Shown in pieces: positions 31,270 to 42,596 of a DNA stretch of 64,000 nt (position 1 is its first letter; every line of letters starts with the position of its first letter). The translations under genes were made by a program, and so were the position numbers. The stretch is taken from NCBI RefSeq assembly GCF_025370935.1, contig NC_133483.1, forward strand, positions 3,597,068-3,661,067, in the 5' to 3' direction. The notes beneath the pieces are model-generated. The model did not search any database. It had not been told where the DNA came from and was given only the letters and a program-made list of their open reading frames with translations. The stretch is from Choristoneura fumiferana. Lineage: Eukaryota > Arthropoda > Insecta > Lepidoptera > Tortricidae.

Positions 31270-33162
31270 CTAACATGTCTTTATATGATAATACTGTTTA
31301 TCTTGTTCAGAAATGGTGCTGGGGGCACCTGATAGAGGGTCTTTTCCTTCATGAGTTTTCGGAAATGCTATGACATCTCTAATGGAATCAGTATTAAAAA
31401 CAATAGATACTAATCTATCTATCCCTAAGGCAATACCGGCATGAGGCGGGCAACCACTTCTCAAAGCATTCAGGAAATGCCGTAGCTTCTCTGCGTCCAT
31501 ACCTAACATGGATAATATTTTTTCCTGCAATCTCGCATTATGGATTCGCACTGATCCTCCACCAATTTCATTACCATTCATTACCAAATCATAGGCCAGA
31601 GCTCTTACTTTGAGCGGATCAGAATCCAAAAGATGGATGTCATCAGGATGTGGAGAGGTAAATGGATGATGGCACGTCTCCAGTCCTTTTTCTCCCTTTG
31701 TAAATAATGGAAAATCAACAACCCACAACACTTCTGTGTGTTCTTCAGTTTTTAACAAGTTTCTGGTTCTCAGCAGTGATGCAATGAGTTCCCTAATCTC
31801 ACCTAAACACAAGCAAGCGTTTTCATAATCGCCCATTGAAATTATTGCTGAATTCTGTTGACCAACAATATTTTTGAGATTGCTTTCAAAGTCACTGCCA
31901 AATTCTTTGTGAATGTCATGGTCAAGAATCACTTTCACTTTATGTTTTTTTGCTATTTCCTTTATTTTATCCTTATTCTTAGCTGTTATTTTTCCTAGCT
32001 CAGCTGGATATGGTACAGCAAAAGCATCAAAGTGAGGAATTCTCGATTTCTCTGGAAATAATTGTTTTATATTTTTGAACTGTAAACCATACTGTACATT
32101 AGGTTTATCTGAGCCATAATGCTCCAATGCATGTTTGTACGTAATTTTTTTTAATGGTGGTTCTTGCATAAGTTTAGGAAATGTATGAGTTAGCAATGAT
32201 TCAATCATTGACAGTACTCCTCCTAAGTCCGTAAAAGACATTTCAACATCTAATTGTGTGAATTCAGGTTGTCTGTCAGGGCGGGTAGTCTCATCACGAT
32301 AACATCTTGCAATTTGGAAGTACCTGTCTACTCCACCGGACATTAACATTTGCTTAAACTGCTGCGGACTTTGTACAAGGGAATAGAACAGTCCAGCATG
32401 ATGCGTTGGAACCACAAACTCTCTTGCTCCTCCTGGTGTCTGACAAAACAGTGTTGGCGTCTCAACTTCTACAAACCCGTGCTGCTCTACTAGGAACCTC
32501 CTCATTCTGTGTAGCATTTGTGACCTTAGTCTCAAAATACTTTGCATTTCAGGAAATCGTAAATCTATATAACGGTGCTGCATTCTTAACTGTTCTTTTG
32601 GCTTTTGGTAGTTTCTTAGATTAAATGGAAGATTTTCAGCTGTACTCAAAATTTCGAGCCTTTGGATAATAACCTCAATTTCACCAGTTGACATTTCAGA
32701 ATTGATGGCATTTTTTGGTCTGAGACTTACTTTTCCGTCGACTTTGACAACAGACTCAAGTGGTATATTAGAAAAATCAATGTCCTCTTCACTCACAGTA
32801 CACTGTAGGACTCCGTACGCATCTCGGAGCAGTAGAAATTTGGATAAACGTAAGTATTGCACCCAACCGCAAATTGTTACATATTCACCTACTTGTGCAG
32901 AACTTAGTTCGCCACAAGTATGACTCCTATAAGTAAACGAATTGTAATGCTTAGAATAACAGTTTTCTATGTTGAACTGGTCTCGATTGGGATAATTTTT
33001 ATAATTTACATGATGTTTGTTTGAAGTAAGATTGCTAAGTTTCGAGTCACTTTTGGTTGTGCATTGAGCCTCAGAAGCCGAGCTAACATAGGTTCTAGCT
33101 GCTGACTGCTCAAATATAATAAACCTGTACTTTTTTAGACTTAACAAGTTTTTTCGCCACAT
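31270..33162 (-). CDS. DARS2: Mitochondrial aspartyl-tRNA synthetase, copy 2
   Basis: 630 residues, same length and motifs as the copy at 4607-6499. I see five replacements: one in the presequence (NLLNL to NLLSL), then SSAPE to SSASE, QFNME to QFNIE, NIIGQ to NIVGQ, and HIRTC to HIKTC at the end. None touches class II motifs 1, 2 or 3. The start is fixed at the ATG of MWRK: upstream the frame is open for only 11 codons and has no ATG. AATAAA on the minus strand at 31256-31261 lies 8 nt beyond the stop. Both copies look functional by sequence. Confidence 0.95.
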   Translation of the reverse strand: MWRKNLLSLKKYRFIIFEQSAARTYVSSASEAQCTTKSDSKLSNLTSNKHHVNYKNYPNRDQFNIENCYSKHYNSFTYRSHTCGELSSAQVGEYVTICGWVQYLRLSKFLLLRDAYGVLQCTVSEEDIDFSNIPLESVVKVDGKVSLRPKNAINSEMSTGEIEVIIQRLEILSTAENLPFNLRNYQKPKEQLRMQHRYIDLRFPEMQSILRLRSQMLHRMRRFLVEQHGFVEVETPTLFCQTPGGAREFVVPTHHAGLFYSLVQSPQQFKQMLMSGGVDRYFQIARCYRDETTRPDRQPEFTQLDVEMSFTDLGGVLSMIESLLTHTFPKLMQEPPLKKITYKHALEHYGSDKPNVQYGLQFKNIKQLFPEKSRIPHFDAFAVPYPAELGKITAKNKDKIKEIAKKHKVKVILDHDIHKEFGSDFESNLKNIVGQQNSAIISMGDYENACLCLGEIRELIASLLRTRNLLKTEEHTEVLWVVDFPLFTKGEKGLETCHHPFTSPHPDDIHLLDSDPLKVRALAYDLVMNGNEIGGGSVRIHNARLQEKILSMLGMDAEKLRHFLNALRSGCPPHAGIALGIDRLVSIVFNTDSIRDVIAFPKTHEGKDPLSGAPSTISEQDKQYYHIKTC

Positions 33163-33447
33163 TTTCTTCTTTGCGCTGTATTTTTTATGGGACAAGACAA
33201 AATTATAACCTCCTCTCCAGTCCTTCTTCAGTCAAACCTGTCAAACAAACAAAACAAATTTAATGTAAAAAAAAAAACTTCCCCCCCCCTCGGAAAATGG
33301 CAAAGGGATTTAGCCAATACAGTCGTCAAACGATTATCGATATTTTATTTTATTTTTAGCCACTTTTATTAAAGTTAAGTGTGCAATGTATAAAAATATT
33401 GTCGAAAAAGCTCATATGCTATCGTACTGTCAGTAGATTTAAATCAA

Positions 33448-33848
33448 AAACCGGCCAAGTGCGAGTCGGACTCGCGCACGAAGGGTTCCATACCTATACA
33501 ACATTAGACATTAGCAAAAAAACACGTTCATTGTATGGGAGCCCCCCATAAATATTTATTTTATTCTAATTTTATTATTTATTTTTTAAGTGAATATACC
33601 ATACCACTTAATATTCTATGAATATTTCAAGCGTCTACCTGTTGCTGTTATTAATATCAAGCAAAAAAACTGTAAAAAAAAACGTTTGTTTTATGGGAGC
33701 CTCCCTTAAATATTTATTTTATTCTGTCTTTAGTATTTGTTATTATTGCGGCCACAGAAATACATAATCTGTGAAAATTTCAACTGTCTAGCTATCACGG
33801 TTCATGAGATACAGCCTGGTGACAGACGGACGGATGGACAGCGAAGTC
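33448..33848 (+). mobile_element. Retroelement tail, GGCCAAGTGCGAGTCGG family
   Basis: Same insertion as 6817-7221, between DARS2 and NSMCE2. Confidence 0.7.
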
Positions 33849-34134
33849 TAGCGACTCAAGTTTCTGGGAGTTGGTAACACTGAATCATCCGTCCGTCAGT
33901 GGCGTCAGTCTGTCAGGAGTTGCATTGGAATTATTGTTGAATTATTGCCTACGAAGTGCAAAACTCACAAATTATATTAACTTGTTGACTGTTGTTGTAT
34001 TACAGGTTGTTTTCTCTCTGCTACGTTACTGTTACTGCTAGACAAAGTTTACTTAGGCTTCTCTATACTTTATCACGTAGTTATTATATTTTTCTCGTAG
34101 GTTTCTTACGTGTTATTTATAATTTTTACCTACA

Positions 34135-37100
34135 ATGGCAGAAACTGACCTCGCCGATCTTAGAAAACAGTGCATAACAAGTCTCTATCTTTGTTCTGAT
34201 AATATCTCCAAATATTTAGAGGACAATAAAGAAGCAGAGTTCGCAAAACTAAAGTCTTACGTGGAAGATTACTGTATCTTGGAATCCCAGCAAGAAGAAG
34301 CTATACAAGCCTTAGAAAGAGCTAAAGTACGTATTCTTATTAATAATCCTAGCTCGTCTCGATAACTTGGGAACATGTAATTTCTGAATTAAAGCGCGGT
34401 TTTCGCGATACGATTAAAAAAGCATCATACTAGTTAGTAAATACATTGCGGGCCTTCAATACCTCATAACCATAACGTCATACATAACTACTTTGGTAGC
34501 TTCACAATATCTCGCTAGTCAGATGATTTTACTTGTATTGTGAAGTGCTGACATTTTTTGCCTTCAGATGCATATAAAAAAACTAACCTAACCATAAATT
34601 TTTTTTTGCTGACTGTACTTTTTAATGACTACTTGCATTGTCACCCGAACTACATTTGCATACCAATGATACCAAATTTCAAGTTGATGCTATTAACTGT
34701 TGAAGAGTTCCATCCTGATCCTGGTTGGACTACCAGGATGTCACTACTAGATTATTGTATTGTCATGTGATTTACATAAGTATTCCAAATGTCAAGTCAA
34801 TCTGACTACTGGAAGTTGGTCAAATTTAACTTGCAAGATTTGACTACAGACAGACAGACAACGGGACAGGTGAAACTAAATAAAGGCTTGTAAAAATCAG
34901 TCATAATATTAACCTTTAGTATCACGCAAAATAGGCGTACTTAGATGTCGAGTTGCAGAAAACAGCCCGCTAATACCTATACATACCTTTTAGTATCTAT
35001 GTGCCCTGTAGTGCGACAATATATAGGCTCGAATGATGTGTGCCTTGCCAATGCAAAGGCCTCCCCCAAACAGTCTCCAATCTTACACTTACTCACTCTA
35101 TTTATCTGAACCTTGCGTGACTTGCCTGGCCCCTTTGGCAGACTAAGTTCGTTTGGGACCCAGGCAGCAAAGCTGAGGCCCCCCAGTCCTAAAAGTTGAT
35201 GCAAGTATTAAGCATACTTTAGCCTTATCTGGCATTTGATCAAGAGAACTTGAGGCCATTTGGAGGCCCCCTGGAACTGTAGGAGCAGACTGGGCTGGAC
35301 CTTTCACCCCACTGGTAGTCTACTACTGCCTAGCCCACTTCCATTTAGCTTATTTTATGGGTCAAATGGGTGAGTTTCATCTTAAATATCAATTAATTTT
35401 ATTAATATTTTTGTAAACTTTTGTCTTCAGAGAGAAACTGATGCCTCAAATGTGGATACCTTGCAAGAAAGGTTTGATGCAAATCTACAGAGTCTAGCAA
35501 ATACACGCTCGAATGTGAACAATCACCCATATATGATGGAAATCAAGAAAAGGATTCAAAGGGGAATGCAGATGTCTAGAAGTGAGTTAATTCTGTATAC
35601 TTAAGACTGATAAGACATTACTGTTATTATTATTATTACTATGTAACAAAAAGTTTTCGGCATGGACACAAAGTACAATCCTTTTCTAAAGTACCCTGAA
35701 AAATATGTAATAGCAATTTGTTTGTTATATGATAAACAATATACAAAAGTAAAGCAAATGCTTAATCAATAGGTCTCTGACTTAGGAAATTGGAATATAT
35801 CTACTTTAGCATGTATATCTAAAAATGGTTATTTTTGAATTCCTTAAAATTTCATATGCAAGATTGAGTCAAAGACCCATTTAAATACTAATGGATGAAT
35901 ATTATCTGCAAATGCTATTTAATTAGGCACTCTGGTCCTGTGTGTGAATTGAGCTTTAATTACTTACAACGCTGCAGTTGTTCAAATGTGTGTGTGTGCA
36001 AGTTCCCAATCCGCAGTGGGCTCATGAGGGAACTGCAGTCCATGCCCTCTCATAGTGAGAGGAAGACTGTGCCCACCAGTAAGATATATACATATAGGTT
36101 GATGAGTTTATGCATAAATAAATAAATTCTTTTTTTCAGACAATTTGGAGGAATCAGACATGGCCATAACAGAATCCGACAATAGACCAGTAAGTAGAAC
36201 ACTTTCTATCCCTTCACAAAAGTTGACACAGCCCTTGACTTGCACAAAACGCAAAATATAACCAATGGCAAATATAACTGCTGGACATAGGCCTCCCCCA
36301 AGGATTTCCACTCAGACCGGTCTTGTGCTTTCCGCATCCAACGCGATCCCGCGATCTTAACCAGGTCGTCGCTCCATGAAATAGCAAAGTTTGCAATACG
36401 CAAAATCTTCACAACGCATAATATTGTGAAACACGCGGAACGTACATAAGCAAGAAGTACATTCGCATTTTTCCGATTTGTACATTTTGCGAATGTACCT
36501 ACTTTTTGCTTTTTATACATCCCGCCTGTTTCACAATATGCATTTTGAAGATTTTGCCACTGGTTAAAGTGGGCGTTGTTTGTCCATTTTGCGCGAGATT
36601 CTGTACACGACCTCGCGACATCAAAATTTTAATTTAAAAAGGCGCCATTAAAATTTTAATTTGCATCGAAAACTGGAAAATGGCACCCCTTGCCATTCGG
36701 TGCCTAAAGCGACTGGCCCTCTTGCTCAACCCCAGGACTGGTACGTTTATACTAATCATTGAATTTATAAATATCACCCAATCCAAAAAAAACGTTATTC
36801 TTGATTTCAGATTGATCCCATAACAAAGAGGCCTATTGAAGACCCCGTCAAGAACACAGTCTGTGGACACATTTACGATAGAGAGGCCATTATGAATCTG
36901 CTCAACCTGAAGAAGAAAATTAAATGTCCAGGTATTGTACAGAGGATTATACTTATCAATCCAATAACACTGAAAGAGTACAGTTAAAGAAACTAAAGCG
37001 CATACCAGTGTAGAACCTTTGTGCTATTGATCATATTGATATTCCATATTATTATATCTGACAAAGAAATCATAGCAAAATTGATTATGAAAGGTCCCAC

Positions 37101-37695
37101 TCTGGTACGCGATTCAGTTTACAAGTTTACTCAATTGTACATGTATGAGTGTAATCATAGCTTGCAAAAGCCCCAGGTAAAGCCTGATAAAATGATAATA
37201 ATGATAAAATGATAATGATAAATGATGGTAGGGGCGAACAAATGGCAGACTAAGAAATTTGGGCACATTACTAGTCATTGAATGTGTATATCATTGATAT
37301 TTGTATTTTCGTCCATGCAAAAGAGAGGTTCCCAAAGTGGGCCAGGGTTTGCAGAGACAGCAGACGGGGCGGGGATAGGGGGACGTTGGCGTAAAAAAGT
37401 GGGAGTTTTTGGAATACAGTTGAAATATAGCAGCAGGAGTTTACAAGAAAAAATGTTTGGGAACCTCTAAATAAAGGCTTAAGTTCCGAACCGACATTGG
37501 TTGTCGTTATAAGAACTTGGCGCACGCAACTCATGATAATTTATTTTAACAATTCCAGTGGCGGGTTGCGGCAACAGGAACCCAATAAACCCCAATCAGC
37601 TGATCAGTGACGAAGAACTGAAGTTCCAAATGTCACTCAACACCCACTCGACTATGATACAGCAGTCTATGATGAACTTGGATGACAGTGATTGA
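34135..37695 (+). CDS. NSMCE2: E3 SUMO-protein ligase NSE2/MMS21, copy 2
   Basis: Exons 34135-34326, 35431-35581, 36140-36189, 36811-36931, 37559-37695, giving 216 aa. Exon sizes and phases equal those at 7480-11057. The only coding change I noticed is synonymous (a Val codon in exon 1). The SP-RING residues C149, H151, C170 and C175 are kept. Poly(A) signal AATAAA at 37824-37829. Introns differ from copy 1 by small indels only. Confidence 0.93.
36276..36376 (-). pseudogene. RTE-like LINE end in NSMCE2 intron 3, copy 2
   Basis: Same insertion as 9621-9722: antisense GGATTTCCACTCAGACCGG and AACCAGGTCGTCGCTCCA. Confidence 0.7.
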
Positions 37696-38216
37696 ATCAT
37701 CTCAGCTCCCTGTCTAGTTTAAAGTATTATTCCATGTTACCAAATGTTATTCTGATTATAAGTATAAAGTATAAGTAAAGCCTATTTTTGGAATTGTGTA
37801 TTTTATTTTATTTTATCACAATGAATAAAAGATCAATATTCAGTGAGATCAGTGCCGTCAAAGACGATTTACTGTGATTGAGTACAAATGGAAAATTGAC
37901 AATTCGAAGTTGTACATCTGAGCAGAAAAAAAACCATTAATACATCAACAAAGAAAATTGTCCATCCTGATTATCGTTTTAAATTGAATTTTGTCCCACG
38001 GTAAATTTGACTAGTATTGAAAATACAAACAAATATGGATGCACAGAAAGACCAGAAAAATAAGACCAGCGCTGGTGGTTTAAATAACACAAAAAGACTC
38101 CAAAAATCAATCTTAAATTTGACAAGGTCCATAGATTTTTTTTTTAAACTTATCATATTTTTTTCCAGAAAATGTAGTCAGTAATAGCCATAGCCAGCGC
38201 ATCCAATCAATCCTTA

Positions 38217-38379
38217 AGCTGCGTTTCCACCAATAATGTGTTTTTCATTAACTAATAGAAACCCTTAATTAGCCTAGCCTCGCACAGCACATCCCTTGTG
38301 GAAACAGCTGTGCGGAGCGAGGCGAGGTAAAAGAAGCGTTTCTATTGGTTAATGAAAAACACATTCCTCGCATATTATT
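38217..38379. mobile_element. Palindromic MITE (AGCTGCGTTTCCACC), right end deleted
   Basis: The left end is intact; the right arm stops after CGCATATTATT and runs into unrelated sequence. Confidence 0.75.
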
Positions 38380-38426
38380 AAACTTGGTAAGGAAAAACGT
38401 GCAGCGGTTATTCATTTGAAACTCAA

Positions 38427-38532
38427 GCAATCGTTCCGCTAGAGGCGCTCTTCGTGTTTCCATATAAATTGAGATTTTAACGCGAACGCGATCGAGACGT
38501 ATTTTGTAACCGAAAAATTACACTAAGGGCAC
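38427..38532. mobile_element. Right half of MITE (GTGCCCTTAGTGTAA)
   Basis: From CAATCGTTCCGCTAGAGG to TTACACTAAGGGCAC. A deletion between this and the previous element removed its left half and the intervening sequence seen in copy 1. Confidence 0.8.
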
Positions 38533-39145
38533 AGAACCTAACTGACTCTTAACCCTTAAAAGGCAGAGGCGATTTAGCGACCACTTGCATTGGTTTGGAA
38601 ACTGAACCTTATTGCTTTCATAATACGTCACAATTTCCATTGTAATTATTGAAAATACGACTAGCTTTAAAAATATTCTTTGTATGCTCCAATAAATGGT
38701 GCCTTATAAAGGGTTAAACTCACGAGGTTAAAGTTAAAATTTAAGTAATAATGAAACAACAAAAGTAGCTTTAGAATGGTTTTATTTCAGCGGGAACTAT
38801 TCTATAACAATGCATTTATGTTTAAACACATTACCAAGATCTGCAGATTGTTCTGAAGCGATATAATATACATTTTGGGATTGTTAAACCATTTATTTTG
38901 GTATTTTAATGAAGTAATCGTTCGATTTATTGAAATCTCGCATTACAGTACCTATACTAGGGATGTTGGTCCGTTTAACTACAATAAAAGTGCATTATAA
39001 CAAGAATAAAAACTTTCAACTATCAAACTATGTGAAGCTCACCTTATTTATAATTAAATTCTATATGTGAAACAATTTTTTTTACTATTCCAATATTTTC
39101 AAACATAGTTTTGTAATAAACTTGTTCAAGATTCTTTTTGGGATT

Positions 39146-39950
39146 ATTCTATTACGAGTATGTTCACTCATGAATCATGATATCAAACCCTAAAAAATAA
39201 CCCATAAATTTCTTGAGTTTACAAGTGAGGTGAGTACAAATTAAGTTTATTTCAACCTTAGTAATGTATATAATTTAACAGTGAATGTTGTGGCATAATG
39301 ATGCTAATAACTATACAAAGATCCTAAAAAATAAGTTTGAATTATTTTAATTTAATTAGGTATATTAAGATTGAGTTTCACAAACCATAACCGAGCAGTT
39401 ACAGGTGCACAAAATTATCAGAAATTCGTACTGTAAACAAAATTGGATTTTTGCATTGGTTCATTAGATAATTTTGAACACCTTGCTCCTAGATAAGTTT
39501 AGGTACCACTTGATGTCACTAATGTCACAATACACACAACTAACTTGTTACGTATAGTGTGCAAAAAGATTCCAAAAACAAATCTTGAATGAAGCGATTC
39601 TATTGGTTCATTCGTCGCAACGCATCCTCGTACCTCTCTGTTGGTAATGCAACCTGTATTGTATGGGGGTTACAATGACGATCTAAGAGTTAATAACTAG
39701 TGTATATCGAAGCTTCGTTTCAAAGTATAAGTGCACTATCGGGATTGTTATAGTAAACGTAGGGTGCGTTTAGTGTTTTACCCGGAGTTAATGAAAATGA
39801 ATGAATGCTTCACAACCGCAATGACACATACCTTTGTGTTGTTTATTTGTACCTAATAATATTATTGTGTCTTGTGTTGTGAATAAATGTATTTACTTTC
39901 TCTCTTTCTTTCTTTTCTTAAAATAATGGACGATCTGATAATTCAAACCC
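39146..39950. other. Intergenic, no gene seen
   Basis: AT-rich, no supported ORF, no repeat recognised. This is the first sequence past the duplicated block. Confidence 0.6.
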
Positions 39951-39954
39951 GACA

Positions 39955-40140
39955 CAGTTCAAAGAATACGCAAGTTGAAGTGGAATTGGGCAGGCCACAT
40001 CGCTCGAAGAGCAGATAACCGTTGGGTGGAAAGTTCTCGAGTGGAAACCACGAAGTGGAAGGCGAAGAGGCCTCCCACTAGGAGGACTGATGACATCGCC
40101 AGAGTTGCGGGCAAACGGTGGATGCACGTGGCGAGTTGTC
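39955..40140 (+). pseudogene. RTE-like LINE, end of reverse transcriptase ORF
   Basis: Reads LKWNWAGHIARRADNRWVES, then RTDDIARVAGKRWMHVASCR and SLW, the conserved C-terminal block of insect RTE-like reverse transcriptases. 5'-truncated. Confidence 0.75.
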
Positions 40141-40527
40141 GTTCATTGTGGCGTTTCAATGTTGTTCAATAATAGACGGCTTCCGACTGATAATGCTGAT
40201 AGTAATTCAGTGATAATCATAAGGGTTTTAATTGTCAGATCGTGCATTATTCTTGTTCATTCCGGGTCGACAAATACGGGGACGTACATTAACCGCACCC
40301 CGCAAACTTACAAACTGGCGACACGTATGGAACAGTTTCATGTTTTCTACGTACAATAAAGAGTTTTTAGAGATTTTAATACATGTAGCGACATTTGGAG
40401 CCCATTTTTGCTAATGTTTTCTGAGAAAAAAAAAATTAGGTGGCGCGGCAAGCGGTCCCTCTGTTGTAAATATATAATATCAATTCAACTAAAATGGCTT
40501 TATTGTGTTATGAGATAAAATTACTAA

Positions 40528-40605
40528 ATCATCATCATCATCATCATCATCCCAGCCTATATACGTCCCACTGCTGGGCACAGGCCTCCTCTCAGAACAA
40601 GAATA
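40528..40605 (+). repeat. LINE 3' end starting with a CAT run
   Basis: (CAT)7 followed by CCCAGCCTATATACGTCCCA, then CTGCTGGGCACAGGCC. Same family at 56236. Confidence 0.65.
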
Positions 40606-40909
40606 ATTTATTTTATTGCAGTATGTGTTACCGCCGGCGTAGGTATGGAATCTGTTTGATAATTCGTCTATGGGCTCAGCAGAGGGCAAAATTTAGAAGA
40701 AAACTCTGTCCCAGACCCATCACCAATTTCAATGTTTACTATAATACTTAGAACTATTCGTATACAAGTTGTTCACGAATATTGTATAACGAAAATATGC
40801 TCGGTGCGGGGCTTCTTAATTCGCATATATTCATATACATCTTGTATACCAGAAATTTAGAAAAAACCGCGACTCTCAGCTATTCTTACACCATGTATGC
40901 ATTGTAGGA

Positions 40910-41105
40910 TACTAGCTGTTGCCCCCGACTCCATCCGCGTTGAATTATTTTATCGCTATCCCGCTGGAACTATGCAATTTGATAAAAACTATTCTATGTC
41001 GTTCCCCGGGACTAACTATCTCTATACCAAATTTCATCTAAATCGGTTCAGCGGTTTAGACGTGTAAAGGTAACAGACAGATGGACAGACAGAGTAACTT
41101 TATTT
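40910..41105 (+). mobile_element. SINE/LINE tail (ACTAGCTGTTGCCC family)
   Basis: ACTAGCTGTTGCCCCCGACT, CCAAATTTCATCTAAATCGG, TTCAGCGGTTTAGACGTG, GACAGACAGAGTAACTTT. Related to the insert at 60801 in pontin. Confidence 0.65.
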
Positions 41106-41459
41106 ATTTGTTTGGATTTGGATATATAAGTTACTTGGTTGTAATTGAAAAGAAGCGCGATTCTTTCCCTTTCTTATTAGGATAATTTTTAATTAAGACT
41201 ACTAAACTCTATAATGTAATAATAATTGAAATAATTATTAATATTAAGCGGCAATACTTTACAAGTACACTAATAACTATTTAAATACAATGCATTATTT
41301 AATAATATTGTACTTTGAGTATTTCGTCTATATTGCTGTTAACTGTACAAGCTCGACCAATTAATAAAAAAAACATTATCATATTTATTCACGACTTTAC
41401 GTTCTTAGTAATAAGGACTTTATCAGTGAGTTACAATATAAATGTCAAGATGTAACATA

Positions 41460-42389
41460 CAGGGTGGAAAAAATCTATGGGCCCTGGAGGGCAACTACCT
41501 TAAATCCTTTAATTAGGTAATTGTACTGAAAGGAAACATTCCTTTATTTTTAAAATGAAATAAAACTGCATTCAAGATCTTCTAAACTTCGCTTGTCTCA
41601 CTCGGGAATAGAACCAACTAAAATTTTTAAAAAAACTCGTTATTTTACTATACAAATCGATAGGATTATTGTGCAGGATAAAATTTGTCTAATAAACATT
41701 TGGCCTTACACTCATTTGTTGTACGAGATACCATGAATGATAATATTTACATTACAAAGCACTTAAGGATTTTCTTATCGAAGTCTTCAATAAGGTTTTT
41801 AGAGATAAATAAAATTAACAAGCTTGCACTTTATAATTACGTATGATGTCTTTGAATGTTAGAGAGGAGAAAATTATAACGTATCATTTACTTGTTACAC
41901 GTGAAGTACTAGGTAGTGTTAGTAAATATTTTAGTACCTGAGCGACCGAGCTCCGCTCGGGCTTAAACTCGGTAACTAGCGTTTTCCCAGAGATAAGACC
42001 AAGCAAGATCGATTTTTCATCCCTAAAAACCCCTACATACCAAATTTCATCAAAATCGTTGGAGCCGTTTCCGAGATTCTTATTATATATTATTATACAA
42101 GAATTGCTCGTTTAAAGGTCTCGAACAACAGATGAGGGTAGGGTCAAATGTTAATTAGATTTTTTTTATCCTGAAAAATAATCCTATCGATTCGTATAGT
42201 AAAATAGCGTGTTTTTTTTTAAATTTTTAGTTGGTTCGATTCCCGGGTGATACAGGCGAAATTTAGAAGATCTTTGAATGCAGTTTTGTTTCATTTTAAA
42301 AATAAAGGAATGTTTCCTTTCAGTACAATTATCTAACTAAAGGATTTAAGGTAGTTGCCCTCCAGGGCCCTTAGGTTTCTTACAGCCTG
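41460..42389. mobile_element. TA-target element with ~200-bp inverted repeats
   Basis: Ends CAGGGTGG and CAGCCTG with TA on both sides (41458-41459, 42390-42391). The arms (GGGCCCTGGAGGGCAACTAC, AAAGGAAACATTCCTTTATT and mirrors) run about 200 bp. No transposase ORF. It holds a nested retroelement tail at 41938-42112. Confidence 0.8.
41938..42112 (+). mobile_element. Retroelement tail nested in the TA-element
   Basis: GAGCGACCGAGCTCCGCTCG, GATCGATTTTTCATCCC, CCAAATTTCATCAAAATCG, TACAAGAATTGCTCGTTTA. The same family lies reversed at 60207-60380. Confidence 0.65.
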
Positions 42390-42437
42390 TATAATAATAA
42401 ATAAGGTAGTGTAATAAAAATTATAATTAGTCCTTAA

Positions 42438-42592
42438 CCCGTCACGCTCACGCGTCCTAGAGACTACATTAGTCATTAACTTTTTTTGCGGGAAATGTCC
42501 TAGAGATTACTGGGAGACTACTGGTAGTCTCTAGGACATTTCTCGCACAAAAAAAGTTAGGGACTAATGTAGTCTCTAGGACGCGTGACGGG
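42438..42592. mobile_element. piggyBac-type MITE
   Basis: CCCGTCACG ... CGTGACGGG, 155 bp, flanked by TTAA at 42434-42437 and 42593-42596. TTAA targets with CCC/GGG ends are the hallmark of piggyBac elements. The arms (CGCGTCCTAGAGACTACATT) pair over most of the length. Confidence 0.85.
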
Positions 42593-42596
42593 TTAA

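Larger units (their letters stand above)
26576..39145. repeat. Duplicated block, copy 2
   Basis: Homologous to 1-12602 from GTGCTAATAGC at the left to CAAGATTCTTTTTGGGATT at the right. The left limit equals the window start of copy 1, so the homology may extend further left outside the window. Copy 2 continues without a break into 39146 and onwards, towards Rap1GDS1. Confidence 0.95.
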
